From NCBI RefSeq assembly GCF_041428715.1, contig NZ_CP155572.1: 64,000 nt of DNA. One strand, written 5' to 3'. The notes under the pieces were generated by a model, which saw only the letters and a program-made list of their open reading frames with translations, was not told the origin of the DNA and ran no database searches. Position numbers and translations under genes: made by a program. Shown piece by piece: positions 22,509 through 32,500 of this stretch (positions within the stretch are counted from its first letter, which is position 1; each line of letters opens with the position of its first letter). The DNA comes from Sporomusa malonica (GTDB lineage: Bacteria > Bacillota > Negativicutes > Sporomusales > Sporomusaceae).

Positions 22509-24350
22509 GTGGATATATTATTTCAGCAAGTTAAAAAAGAGAAAGAAGATATCTTGCTTGCTGCTAAACCTGACCGTAGGCTGCTTTCGAAAGTACCTGA
22601 CAAAGAAGGTATGCGTACCAATGTAGACAGGCGCCGGGTTAAAGGTAGTAATGAGGAAGCCAACGACCTTACCAAGCGGATAGAATCTGAAAACATGGGC
22701 AAACGGTATTTTATTGATTATGAGGTTTCAATCCAGTATGTTTTGGCGGGGAAAATGGTGAAATGTTCCGGAAAAGGTGTGGATATCTCGACAACAGGAA
22801 TGTTAATAGAAGTTTCCCACGAAATTGCTCAGGATTTGAGCCAAGCAAAGCGAATTCGCTTGAAGTTCAACATTACACCCGGTTCCATGCCTGAAGGATA
22901 TGAGATGAAAGTCGACATTGCAGCTAAATTTATGCGGCTTGATAAAACTGCAGAGGGAAAAATCCGGTGTGGAGTAGCATTTTTAGAATCACTCGCGCAG
23001 TTTGCAACCAAGAAAAAAAACTGGTATATGTTGTCGGTAGCTTCATTGTTCCTATTCATTACTAGTGCCTGTATTATACTGATGAGGGCAGAAAGTGTAC
23101 TATATTTTAAATTCAATAAAATATTGTATATGTATAGCATTATCGCTGCTACCTTTTTACTGAGCCGGTATTTGTTCGCTGTTTTTTATCGGCCTGTACC
23201 TATTGACAACGACTTTATACCAGGTGTTAGTATTATTATTCCTTGTTTTAATGAAGAAGAATGGATACAAAGAACGATTATAAGCTGCATCAATCAGGAC
23301 TATCCAATTGATAAGCTGGAGGTTATTGTAATAGATGATTGTTCTAATGACCGCTCTATTGAAAAAATTAAAGAAATAGTAGAAGAATTGAAGATCAAAG
23401 AAAAACGTTATGAGGTAGAAACAAGGCTCCAATATTTCCGTCAGGAGCAAAACGCAGGCAAGCGGGAAGCGATGGCTAAAGGAACACTAATGGCGCAACA
23501 TGAATTGGTAGTTTTTGTCGACTCAGATAGTTTTTTAGATCCCTTTGCTATTAGAAATATTGTTCAACCTTTCAAAGACACCAAAATGGGAGGTGTGTCC
23601 GGTAGAACTGATGTTGCGAACACGTATACCAATGCACTTACGAAAATGCAGGCTGTCCGATATTATATTGCCTTTCGGATCATGAAAGCAGCAGAGAGTT
23701 ATTTTGATGCCGTTACCTGCTTGTCAGGGCCGCTTGCTTGTTATAGGAAAGACTTAGTTGTCAAATATATGGATGCGTGGCTGAATCAAAAGTTCTTAGG
23801 AGAGAAAGCCACGTTTGGCGATGACCGGAGTATGACGAATTTCATCTTAAGAAATAACCGTACCGTGTACCAAGATACGGCAATATGTACTACTATTGTG
23901 CCGAACAAATATAGAGTTTTTTTGAAACAGCAAATGCGCTGGAAGCGGTCGTGGCTGAGAGAATCACTCATTGCAGCCATGTTTATGTGGAAAAAAGAAC
24001 CTTTTATGTCATTGTCTTTTTATATGGGTATGATAGTACCGATTCTGGCACCGATCATCGTCATTTATAATCTTGTTTACATTCCGTTGATGCACAGAGT
24101 ATTTCCGCTTACTTTTATCATTGGTATTTTTTTGATGGCCTTGCTTATGAGTATGGCCCAATTATTTCTTAGAAAAAGCTCAACATGGATTTACGGGTTT
24201 TGGTTCTGTGTATATTATGAAGCCATACTTTTATGGCAAATGCCCATTGCTTGGGTTACCTTTTGGAAAACTACTTGGGGAACACGGATGACTCCGGCGG
24301 ATCTTGCGGAAGCGTCTAAAAAGAATCGCAAAATTCAATTGGGGGTATAG
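22509..24350 (+). CDS. PilZ-domain family 2 glycosyltransferase, processive polysaccharide synthase
   Basis: 613 residues, GTG start with agggaag upstream. Residues about 64-165 are PilZ-like: KRYFIDYEV at the RxxxR position (second arginine replaced by D) and an intact DISTTG box at about 92. Two membrane spans follow (about 177-235). The GT-A catalytic domain comes next: VSIIIPCFNEEEW, VIDDCSNDRS, the UDP/metal motif VDSDS (about 335), GDDRS (about 437) and QQMRWKRSW (Q(R/Q)xRW, about 474). C-terminal spans complete a channel as in PgaC, hyaluronan synthase or Alg8. PilZ is N-terminal, unlike C-terminal in BcsA. Predicted to polymerise and translocate the sugar under c-di-GMP control. Confidence 0.92.
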   Translation: MDILFQQVKKEKEDILLAAKPDRRLLSKVPDKEGMRTNVDRRRVKGSNEEANDLTKRIESENMGKRYFIDYEVSIQYVLAGKMVKCSGKGVDISTTGMLIEVSHEIAQDLSQAKRIRLKFNITPGSMPEGYEMKVDIAAKFMRLDKTAEGKIRCGVAFLESLAQFATKKKNWYMLSVASLFLFITSACIILMRAESVLYFKFNKILYMYSIIAATFLLSRYLFAVFYRPVPIDNDFIPGVSIIIPCFNEEEWIQRTIISCINQDYPIDKLEVIVIDDCSNDRSIEKIKEIVEELKIKEKRYEVETRLQYFRQEQNAGKREAMAKGTLMAQHELVVFVDSDSFLDPFAIRNIVQPFKDTKMGGVSGRTDVANTYTNALTKMQAVRYYIAFRIMKAAESYFDAVTCLSGPLACYRKDLVVKYMDAWLNQKFLGEKATFGDDRSMTNFILRNNRTVYQDTAICTTIVPNKYRVFLKQQMRWKRSWLRESLIAAMFMWKKEPFMSLSFYMGMIVPILAPIIVIYNLVYIPLMHRVFPLTFIIGIFLMALLMSMAQLFLRKSSTWIYGFWFCVYYEAILLWQMPIAWVTFWKTTWGTRMTPADLAEASKKNRKIQLGV

Positions 24351-24353
24351 CTG

Positions 24354-26264
24354 ATGATACAACCAACTGAAAAACTCATTGCCCGCAAAAACAGAAAAAG
24401 CTCCATATATGCGAGATTTACCGACCGCAAAGACAGAAACAAAGCGATAGGTGTAGTGTTACAACTGATGATCATCCTTATAATAATTGCTGTAGCTATA
24501 GCCACCTTGGCTACCTTTAAAACATATAAACCTTATACAGAACAGAATACAAGAATTTCAGGAGATAAAGGATTTGTTGCACTTGCCTACTTTGGTGTAG
24601 AGAGAATTGGTAATCAAAATGTAATTGGTGTGGGGAGATTACATGAACATTTGCAAGCGCTAAAAGATCTGGGCTATGTAACTGTCACCCAGCAAGATAT
24701 TTTAAACTACTACCAAGCGGGCCAAGACCTGCCAGAAAAATCATTGTTTTTGATCTTTGAAGACGGCAGAAGAGATACTGCTGTTTTTTCGCAAAAAATA
24801 TTGGAAGACTTGAATTTTAAAGCAACAATGTTGACCTATCCCGAAAAGTTTGAAAAAAAAGACCCTAAATTCTTAATGCCCGAAGAACTACAAGAACTTG
24901 AAAAAACGACTTTTTGGGAAATGGGTACCAATGGATACAGGCTCGCATTTATTAATGTATATGACCGATACGATAATTATTTGGGAGAATTAGATCCACT
25001 GGAACATGCCAGAGTTGCGCCTTACTTAGGCCGAAAATACAATCACTATTTAATGGATTATATACGTGATGAATACGGTGTTCCCAAAGAGAGCCATACC
25101 AAGATGAAAGAGCGTATCTCACACGATTATGAAGCCGTTAGAGATATTTATACCCAATCCATTGGCTACCTACCTGCAATGTATATACTCATGCACTCCA
25201 ATACAGGCAAGTTCGGCAATAATGATAAAGTAAGTGCTGTGAACGAATATTGGAGTAAAGCATTGTTTAAAATGAACTTTAACAGGGAAGGGTTTTCTTT
25301 CAATCAGAGAAACAGCAGTATCTATGATTTAACGCGGATGCAGCCCCAGGCCTATTGGTATACCAATCACTTGTTGATGCGGATTAAATACGACAATAAT
25401 CAAGACTTGGGATTTGTCAAAGGCAATTTGAACAAACAAAAGGCATGGGAAACCCTTAAAGGGGCATTGGAAATTCAAGAAGAGACCATAATTTTGACCT
25501 CTTTGCCAAAAGACAAAGGTCTACTGCGCTTAAAGAACAGTAATGATTTTGAAGATATAAAACTTTCCGTAAGACTAAAGGGCAATAGACTTGGTTTGCA
25601 GAGAATGTACCTTCGGGCAGATGAAGCCTTAAACAGATTCTTATCTGTACATATTCTCAATAATGTTCTATATGTTACGGAAAAAATTAGCGGTGTCGAA
25701 AAGGAATTATTTAAGTTAAACTTAGATCAACATGATGGTAAAGAAAGTTTATCCATCCCTGAGGATAAAAAAGCTGCTGAAATGCGCGCGCTAGAAACTT
25801 TTCTACAATATGCCGACTCGGTCGAGAAAGCGAAGATTTACGCCAAACAACTACAAAATAAAGAACAGGAAGTAGTTCCTACAGTGGCAGAGGGGGCAGC
25901 AGGATATATACCTGAACTCAGCGTTAATGCGCAAGGTGACCGTGTGGTATCATTATCTCTTAAAGGAGATAAGATGAGTGTTATAGTAGATGGCAAAGAG
26001 GCCGTAGCGGATCTGCAAGTAACTGATACGAAAGCGGGAGCTGTTTTCCTTGAAACTTCATGGGGTGGTTATGGTTGGAGTCAAAGAAATTTGGCAGATG
26101 ATGTATATGACGGCGTATTTGAAAAACTAATCATTACTGAAAACACCGGAGAAGAAAAGGAAAGAATTTTATTTGATAGTAGGTTGGAAGGTATTGATGC
26201 CGCCAAACTTAAAGTGAAACAGCTATGGGAAGCCATTATTAGTTTTTTTGTCGCAAACTTGTAA
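24354..26264 (+). CDS. membrane-anchored PgaB-like protein with a degenerate deacetylase domain
   Basis: 636 residues, three bases after the synthase gene. Membrane anchor at about 30-55 (VVLQLMIILIIIAVAIATLATF). Residues 75-300 follow the PgaB deacetylase layout, but each metal-site motif is altered: LAYFGV where PgaB has YHDI, IFEDGRRD where it has TFDDG, and EMGTNGYR where it has the SHTYDLH histidine pair. It is therefore probably a pseudo-enzyme that binds polymer. The C-terminal half (about 400-620) is rich in beta strands, with a jelly-roll-like segment (VFLETSWGGYGWSQRNLADDVYDG) suggesting carbohydrate binding. It could be part of a periplasmic bridge between synthase and outer-membrane exporter. 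Confidence 0.75.
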   Translation: MIQPTEKLIARKNRKSSIYARFTDRKDRNKAIGVVLQLMIILIIIAVAIATLATFKTYKPYTEQNTRISGDKGFVALAYFGVERIGNQNVIGVGRLHEHLQALKDLGYVTVTQQDILNYYQAGQDLPEKSLFLIFEDGRRDTAVFSQKILEDLNFKATMLTYPEKFEKKDPKFLMPEELQELEKTTFWEMGTNGYRLAFINVYDRYDNYLGELDPLEHARVAPYLGRKYNHYLMDYIRDEYGVPKESHTKMKERISHDYEAVRDIYTQSIGYLPAMYILMHSNTGKFGNNDKVSAVNEYWSKALFKMNFNREGFSFNQRNSSIYDLTRMQPQAYWYTNHLLMRIKYDNNQDLGFVKGNLNKQKAWETLKGALEIQEETIILTSLPKDKGLLRLKNSNDFEDIKLSVRLKGNRLGLQRMYLRADEALNRFLSVHILNNVLYVTEKISGVEKELFKLNLDQHDGKESLSIPEDKKAAEMRALETFLQYADSVEKAKIYAKQLQNKEQEVVPTVAEGAAGYIPELSVNAQGDRVVSLSLKGDKMSVIVDGKEAVADLQVTDTKAGAVFLETSWGGYGWSQRNLADDVYDGVFEKLIITENTGEEKERILFDSRLEGIDAAKLKVKQLWEAIISFFVANL

Positions 26265-26285
26265 TCAGTTGGGAGGAGCAAATGC

Positions 26286-27320
26286 GTGAGCAGCATAGTT
26301 TGTAAAATTTTCAAAGTAGTGTTATTGGCATCTGTTCTTGTCATCTTGACAGGCTGCAATAGTAATAGTCACCTGGCGGGTACGGCAGACGCAAAAGAAG
26401 TAATCAGAAGCTCGGCATGGTTAGCTTATTGGGAGTTAGATGCAGGCGAAAAAGACTTGCAAAGGATAGCTAAGAAGCTAGATAAACTTTCTTATTTTGG
26501 CGCATATTTTGATCCACATGGTCGCATTTTCATTCCTCAAGAACTCAGTGATAAACAAAGGAAATTAAAAGCGGAAAAAAGAAAATATGAAACATATCTT
26601 ACATTTGTTAATGATAAGCAGAATTTTGACGGATCGCTTGTAATGAAAGACACAGAAGTTCTTCGCGCAATATTTTCCAATACTGCGACTATGGAAAGAC
26701 ATATTGATGAAATCATTACTCTGACTTTGGAAGGCAAATATGACGGTATTGAGATTGATTATGAAAGAATATGGAAAGATGAAAAAATTGGACAGTTCTT
26801 TTTGAAATTCGTTGATAAACTTTATGTAAAAGCCCAGGAAAACAATTTAAAACTCAGAATTATACTGGAACCGAGTATGCCATTCTCTTCCGCCAATTTT
26901 TTCAAAGGACCTGAATATGTAGTCATGCTTTATAACCTGTACGGATTGCATAGTGATCCAGGTCCAAAGGCTAATAAGGAATTTATCAAAAAAACAGTAA
27001 TTCGGATGAAAGATTTACCGGGTGAAAAGTCGGTAGCATTTTCAACAGGCGGTTGCCTGTGGGGTGATGACGGTACAAAACGCTTTCTGACAGAAACGGA
27101 AGCCAAAACCCTTGTAATGACATATGGTAGTAAAACAAAAAGGGATAAAGAAAGCCAATGCATCGTTTTTGATTATAAAGATATGGGCGTCTCCTATCAA
27201 GTCTGGTACGCAGATGTAGAAACTTTAAACTACTGGATATCTATAGCTAAAGAAGAAGGTGTAAATAATATCAGCCTGTGGCGTTTGGGCGGAAATATTG
27301 ATATCAGAAAAATAAAATAA
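26286..27320 (+). CDS. GH18-like lipoprotein
   Basis: 344 residues. GTG start with gggaggag 7 bases upstream; the ATG at 26282 is out of frame and stops soon. Lipoprotein signal with lipobox LTGC (about residues 21-24). The glycoside hydrolase 18 signature DGIEIDYE (about 150-157) keeps both aspartates and the catalytic glutamate of DxxDxDxE. Downstream RIILEPSMPF and ISLWRLGG fit the late barrel strands. GH18 enzymes act on beta-linked GlcNAc polymers by substrate-assisted catalysis and need an N-acetyl group. A secreted hydrolase at the end of a synthase operon usually trims or clears polymer. This supports a HexNAc-containing product. Confidence 0.82.
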   Translation: MSSIVCKIFKVVLLASVLVILTGCNSNSHLAGTADAKEVIRSSAWLAYWELDAGEKDLQRIAKKLDKLSYFGAYFDPHGRIFIPQELSDKQRKLKAEKRKYETYLTFVNDKQNFDGSLVMKDTEVLRAIFSNTATMERHIDEIITLTLEGKYDGIEIDYERIWKDEKIGQFFLKFVDKLYVKAQENNLKLRIILEPSMPFSSANFFKGPEYVVMLYNLYGLHSDPGPKANKEFIKKTVIRMKDLPGEKSVAFSTGGCLWGDDGTKRFLTETEAKTLVMTYGSKTKRDKESQCIVFDYKDMGVSYQVWYADVETLNYWISIAKEEGVNNISLWRLGGNIDIRKIK

Positions 27321-27423
27321 GCAGATCGGCAGAGAGGACATGAGGACTATAAATACACAATCGAGACCGTTCGCCTTCAATTAGTCAGCATATTAAAGCT
27401 CGTGTCGTGAGAGTTTTTAGGGA

Positions 27424-27483
27424 ACAGAAAATGAGGGTGTCTAAAAAGCTAAATTTAGCTTTTTAGACACCCTCATTTTCTGT
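27424..27483. terminator. perfect 60-bp palindrome, terminator of the polysaccharide operon
   Basis: Every base from 27424 to 27453 pairs with 27483 to 27454, centred on AAATTT, with no mismatch and no separate loop. It carries GAGGGTGTCTAAAAAGCT and its reverse complement. It lies 104 bp after the GH18 gene and can end transcription from either direction. Its perfection suggests a recent mobile-element origin rather than a normal terminator. Confidence 0.8.
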
Positions 27484-27562
27484 AGAAGAGAACTCCCCAG
27501 GGACACCAAAATAACCAAATCAATTACTACTTGTATAAATACTTTGCAGTAAGGTAACCTAT

Positions 27563-27655
27563 AAAATGATAAAGAAAACACGGCTTGCACCGAGCCTTTG
27601 GCGACAGTGGAAGCCGATGTTGCCCTTATCCAGGCGGAAGTTATACTTTCTAACT
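27563..27655 (+). repeat. dispersed ~90-bp repeat, copy 2
   Basis: Shares blocks AAAGAAAACACGGCTTGC, CCGATGTTGCCCTTATCC and TTATACTTTCTAAC with copy 3 at 50555-50646 and, inverted, with copy 1 at 13100-13190. Includes a short hairpin GGCT...AGCC. Confidence 0.85.
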
Positions 27656-27676
27656 GATAATACAGGGAGGCTATTT

Positions 27677-28222
27677 ATGAGCAATCAAGTGATATTGTGG
27701 GGTTCGCTAGTTGTACCTTGGTTGACTTTATTCTTTATGCCTAAAGAAGATATAAAACGTTATCTACCTGCAGGTCTAGTAGCCACCCTTTTGTGCATAG
27801 TGGTAACTGAGGTAGGTATTACAAAAGGGTGGTGGCTTATTCGGGAAACTACATATCCGCTGGCGGTGATGCCCACCTACACTTATGGGGCTTATCCAGT
27901 AGCTGCTATGTGGAGTTTGAAATTTACGTATGGTCGCGTTTGGTTATTTGTAGCTGCAGAAATAGTTATGAATAATGTGCTGGCCTTTATTATTTATCCT
28001 TGGCTTGCCAGAAAAGGAATTAAGGACTTTGACGCTGACGATGCCGGATACATAGTGTTTATTTTCGCGTCCGTAATAGCCGTTATAGTGTACGTTTTTC
28101 AAATGTGGCAGGATGGAGTGTTTGCCCGGTCGGAAAGAACAAGTTTTTCAGGAAACTTGCAACCAGCGGCCAGCAAGCCATTATCCCAGGAGAATAATGA
28201 CAAAGCAAATAATGAAAAGTAA
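27677..28222 (+). CDS. multi-span membrane protein of unknown function
   Basis: 181 residues from ATG 27677 (agggagg upstream). A longer in-frame ORF starts at 27566 but its first 37 codons are the translated dispersed repeat, so they are not part of the gene. Five or so membrane spans (VILWGSLVVPWLTLFF, YLPAGLVATLLCIVVTEVG, VAAMWSLKF, WLFVAAEIVMNNVLAFIIYPW, GYIVFIFASVIAVIVYVF) and a polar C-terminal tail rich in N, Q and K. It resembles the CBO0543-type membrane proteins of spore formers, but this is only an impression. No neighbour explains it. Confidence 0.75.
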   Translation: MSNQVILWGSLVVPWLTLFFMPKEDIKRYLPAGLVATLLCIVVTEVGITKGWWLIRETTYPLAVMPTYTYGAYPVAAMWSLKFTYGRVWLFVAAEIVMNNVLAFIIYPWLARKGIKDFDADDAGYIVFIFASVIAVIVYVFQMWQDGVFARSERTSFSGNLQPAASKPLSQENNDKANNEK

Positions 28223-28303
28223 CTTCAGCGGTTATTATATGACTACGCCTTGGTATTATATTTGTTTTTCTTAAAGTAGAGATTAATCGGGGGAACCGAC
28301 TAT

Positions 28304-29470
28304 ATGGAAAACACACATAATTTTTTTATGCCAAAAACTAATCTTATCGGCGTTGGCTCAATCAAAGATCTACCAAACGAATTATTGTCCTGGAAGTTAA
28401 GCAAAGCATTAATTGTTACTGATAAAAATATGATAAGCTTTGGCTGGGTTGAACAGGTCGAAAAGATCTTGAAAAATTTGTTTATTTTCTATGATATATT
28501 TGATGGAGTCTTGCATTCAAATCCAACCGTGTCATTTGTCGAGGATGGACTTGCCTACTTCCCCCAGGAATTGGAACTCAGAAGAGAATATGGCTTAATT
28601 ATATCTATTGGTGGAGGAACAAATCACGATTGTGCTAAAGGGATAGCGGCCGTGGCTGCCAACGGCGGCTCAATTATCGATTATGAAGGCTATAACAAGA
28701 TAACCAAACCAGCTATACCGCATATCGCTATCAATACATCGTACTCAGCCTCGGAAGTAACAATGTTTGCTATCATAAAAGATGAATCGCGAAAAGTAAA
28801 AATGTCAATTGCTTCTCCGAATATAACGCCGTTCATATCTGTTAATGATCCCATGTTTGCAGTGACTATGCCGGAAAGAGTAACTGCCGCTTCAGGCATT
28901 GATGTGCTTGGACATGCAATAGAATCTTATGTGTCTACTGAGGCTTCTCCGATCAGTGATTCTTTGGCGCTAGGGGCTGTGAAGCTGGTTTTTGATTATC
29001 TTAAAAGAACCTACGAGAATGGTCATGATCTGGAAGCAAGAGAACAGATGATGTTCGCTAGTGTAATGGCAGGCATGGCTTTTAATAATGCGGGGCTGGG
29101 GTATAGCCATGCGCTAGGGCACCAACTGGGCGGATTTTACAATCAACTACATGGCGATTATGAGGGGATATTGCTTCCTTATGTATTTGAGTTTAATTCC
29201 CCAGCAGTACCGGAACATAAAATGCTGAAACTTGCCGCAGTCATGGGTGTGAAAGCTAATAGCAAACCTGAAGCTATGGAGAAGATTGCTGATTTATTTA
29301 AAAAGCTTGCTGCTGATATTGATATTCCAGATGGATTAAAAAAGATGGGTGTACAGGAAAGTGATTTTGATACCCTTGCCCAAAACGCTTTAAAGGATAT
29401 CGCTGGATTAACCAACCCTAGGAAAGGCACCCTGGAAGACATGATAAATATATATAAAGCAGCAATGTGA
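28304..29470 (+). CDS. iron-containing alcohol dehydrogenase
   Basis: 388 residues, group III Fe-ADH. Nucleotide site GGGTNHDCAKGIA (about 105-117), metal-ligand region GIDVLGHAIESYVS (histidine about 209), and the C-terminal GYSHALGHQLGGFYNQLHGDYEG with the two other histidine ligands. It interconverts an alcohol and aldehyde with NAD(P)H; substrate not determined. Ribosome site gggggaa upstream. Monocistronic by spacing; a bidirectional terminator separates it from the convergent activase gene. Confidence 0.94.
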   Translation: MENTHNFFMPKTNLIGVGSIKDLPNELLSWKLSKALIVTDKNMISFGWVEQVEKILKNLFIFYDIFDGVLHSNPTVSFVEDGLAYFPQELELRREYGLIISIGGGTNHDCAKGIAAVAANGGSIIDYEGYNKITKPAIPHIAINTSYSASEVTMFAIIKDESRKVKMSIASPNITPFISVNDPMFAVTMPERVTAASGIDVLGHAIESYVSTEASPISDSLALGAVKLVFDYLKRTYENGHDLEAREQMMFASVMAGMAFNNAGLGYSHALGHQLGGFYNQLHGDYEGILLPYVFEFNSPAVPEHKMLKLAAVMGVKANSKPEAMEKIADLFKKLAADIDIPDGLKKMGVQESDFDTLAQNALKDIAGLTNPRKGTLEDMINIYKAAM

Positions 29471-29481
29471 TATGTCGCTAT

Positions 29482-29531
29482 AAAGTAAAACAAGAAACTC
29501 TTTGCTGAGAAGGAGTTTCTTGTTTTACTTT
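29482..29531. terminator. bidirectional terminator between convergent genes
   Basis: 19-bp perfect stem AAAGTAAAACAAGAAACTC (29482-29500) / GAGTTTCTTGTTTTACTTT (29513-29531), 12-base loop. It overlaps the last codons of the minus-strand gene. Confidence 0.9.
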
Positions 29532-32500
29532 TCATTAGCAATGGCGAGCATCAATTTAATGCGGTTTAATAAGTTTACTTCGCTGGCACCTGGATCATAG
29601 TCCAGCGAGATAAGGTTTATACCAGGATAGCACCGTCGAAGTTCTTTGAGCATGCCTTTACCTGTAATATGGTTAGACAGGCAGGCAAACGGCTGCAGAC
29701 AGACGATATTGGTTACACCACGCTTAATAAGGTCTACTATTTCACCTGTTAACAACCAGCCCTCCCCGCTTTGGTTGGCCAGTGATAAATGTTTACCAGT
29801 ATGGCCGGCTATTTCTTTGATTGGTGAAGGCGGCAGAAAGCGTTTGCTTGCTTTTAGTGCTTTTCTCATACTTAAGCGGTATAACTCCACTGCTGCGATA
29901 AAAGTATTACCGCCCAACATGCTGTACCAATTTCCCGACAATAGCTCATAGCACACTTTTCTATCATAGGCACAGTAGAGAAAGAAATCTGTCAAATCCG
30001 GCACAACAGCCTCGACTGCTTCGCTTTCTAGTAGATCAATAATGTGGTTATTGGCAGTGGCATGGTATTTGACAAAGATCTCTCCGACTACCCCTACCTG
30101 GGGTTTAACTATATCTTCGTTAATAGCGAAGTTGTCAAAGTCTTGGACAATCGCAAACACAGTTTTTATAAAAGTAAATTTGCTTCCCGTTAATAGCGCA
30201 TCTTTGCACTTATTAACCCAATACTCGTATAGTTGATTGGCCGAACCAGGTACTTTTTCGTAAGGCCGGACCCGGTATAATACACGCATCAACAAGTCGC
30301 CGTAAAGCATTGCCATAATCGTATTATCCTGCATAGCCAGGGAAAAATTGAACCCCGGATTTTTTTCTAGTCCTGCAGATAGGGATATTACCGGCACCTG
30401 CGGTAACTGCGCATTTTGCAGCGCTTTACGGAGGAGCGCGATATAATTGGTTGCCCGGCAGCTGCCACCGGTTTGAGTCATAATAATGGAAGTATTGTTT
30501 ATATCATATTTGCCGGATTTTAGAGCTTGCAGAACTTGGCCTGCTACGATGATAGCCGGATAACAGGCATCATTATGCACATACTTGAGACCCAGATCAA
30601 TTGCCGCCTTATCAGCTAAGGGAGTTACGGCTCCGCAATAACCAAACTTTTTCAGGGTGGTTTCAAAAAATTGAAAATGAATAGGCGACATCTGCGGTAC
30701 CAATACGGTATGGTGTTGTTTCATTTCCTTACTAAATATCGTTCGCTGGTATCGATAGGAAGGCGTATTGGGGGCAGTCAAAAGCAGGCCAGCCCGTTCA
30801 TTTACTGCGGCAATCAACGAGCGGACACGTATTCTGGCCGTCCCTAAATTATTCATCTCATCCAACTTAATAATGGTGTGTATTTTGTTGGATGGTTCAA
30901 GGATTTCATGCATTTGGTCAATCATTATGGCATCAAGACCGCAGCCAAAGGAATTAAGCTGGATTATCTCCAGGTTTGTCTGTTGGGCGACAAAAGCAGC
31001 GCAGGCGTATAATCTTGAATGATAGGACCATTGGTCGACAATGCGCAATGGCCGTTCAACTTGAACTAAATGGTTTAGCGCATCTTCCGATAATACTGCC
31101 AGGCCGAAAGATTGTATCATTTCTGGTATGCCATGGTTAATTTCCGGATCAATATGATAAGGCCGTCCCGCCAATACGATTCCCTTTATCCCTTTGCGGG
31201 CCATGTCGGCAAGAATATCTTCACCCTTTTTGTGGACATCATCTTTGTACTTTGCCAGCTCCGCGTAGGCTTTATAAACGGCTTTAATAATTGACACTTT
31301 CGGCAGTTTTTCCGGTAATAGCTCTTGTATAAGTCTACTAATCATTCTAGCCTGGTTATCAAGCGGCAAAAAGGGATGATAGAAAATAATATTTTGTGTT
31401 TGTAGAACGTCGATATTAGCATTGATGTTTTCCGGATAGGAAGTTACTATCGGACAATTATAGCAGTTGTCAGACCTTAGATCCTCTTTAATATTTACGG
31501 GAATACACGGATAGAATATTTTATCAATTCCCTTATTTATGAGGTCGAGAATATGGCCATGTACTAGTTTAGCTGGATAGCATACCGATTCTGAAGGTAT
31601 TGTGTCAAGCCCTAGCTCGTAAAGCCGCCGTGAAGAAGGCTCAGACAAAACAACCCTATAGCTTAACTCAGTAAAAAATGTAAACCAAAAGGGATAATCT
31701 TCATACATGTTTAATACGCGGGGGATGCCTAGTGTGCCACGCGGGGCGGCTTCTTTGGCTAACGGGATATAATTAAAAAGTCGTTGGTATTTGAAAGAAT
31801 AAATATTGGACGCATCTTTAGCCGTATTCTTTATTCCAGTGCCTTTTTCACAGCGGTTGCCAGAATGAAAGGTCTGTCCGGTGGAAAAGCTTTTGGTGGT
31901 AACCAAACAGCTATTACCGCATATCCCGCACCGTCGGTTCGTGGTTTGTATCTCAAATTTATTTAGATCATTACTATTTATCAACGTTGAATTATGTTCG
32001 TTGCCACAACGTTCACGGGCGATTAGCGCTGCACCATAGGCTCCCATTATGCCAGCAATGTCTGGGCGAACGACTTCTCGGCCGAGTGTTTGTTCCAATG
32101 CCCTGAGTACAGCATCATTACAAAAAGTACCGCCTTGAACGACTATCCTTTGTCCAAGGTCGGCCGGGCTTTTTAAACGGATTACTTTAAACAGGGCGTT
32201 TTTAATAATAGAGACCGAAATGCTGGCAGATATGTCACTAATATCTGCGCCTTCTTTTTGGGCTTGCTTTGCTTTTGAGTTCATAAAAACCGTACACCGG
32301 CTACCGAGGTCTACAAGATTTTTGGCTTTAATCCCTAGACTGGCAAAGGCAGCAACGCTCATATTGAGAGATTGGGCGACTGTTTCAATAAATGAGCCGC
32401 ACCCAGCAGAACAGGCTTCGTTTAGCATAACCGAGTCAATTACTCCATTGCGGACAATAAGGCTTTTCATATCTTGTCCGCCAATATCAAGAACAAAGTC

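Noticed and set aside
27566..27676. N-terminal extension of the membrane-protein ORF
   Set aside because: It is the translated dispersed repeat; the real ribosome site and ATG are at 27677.
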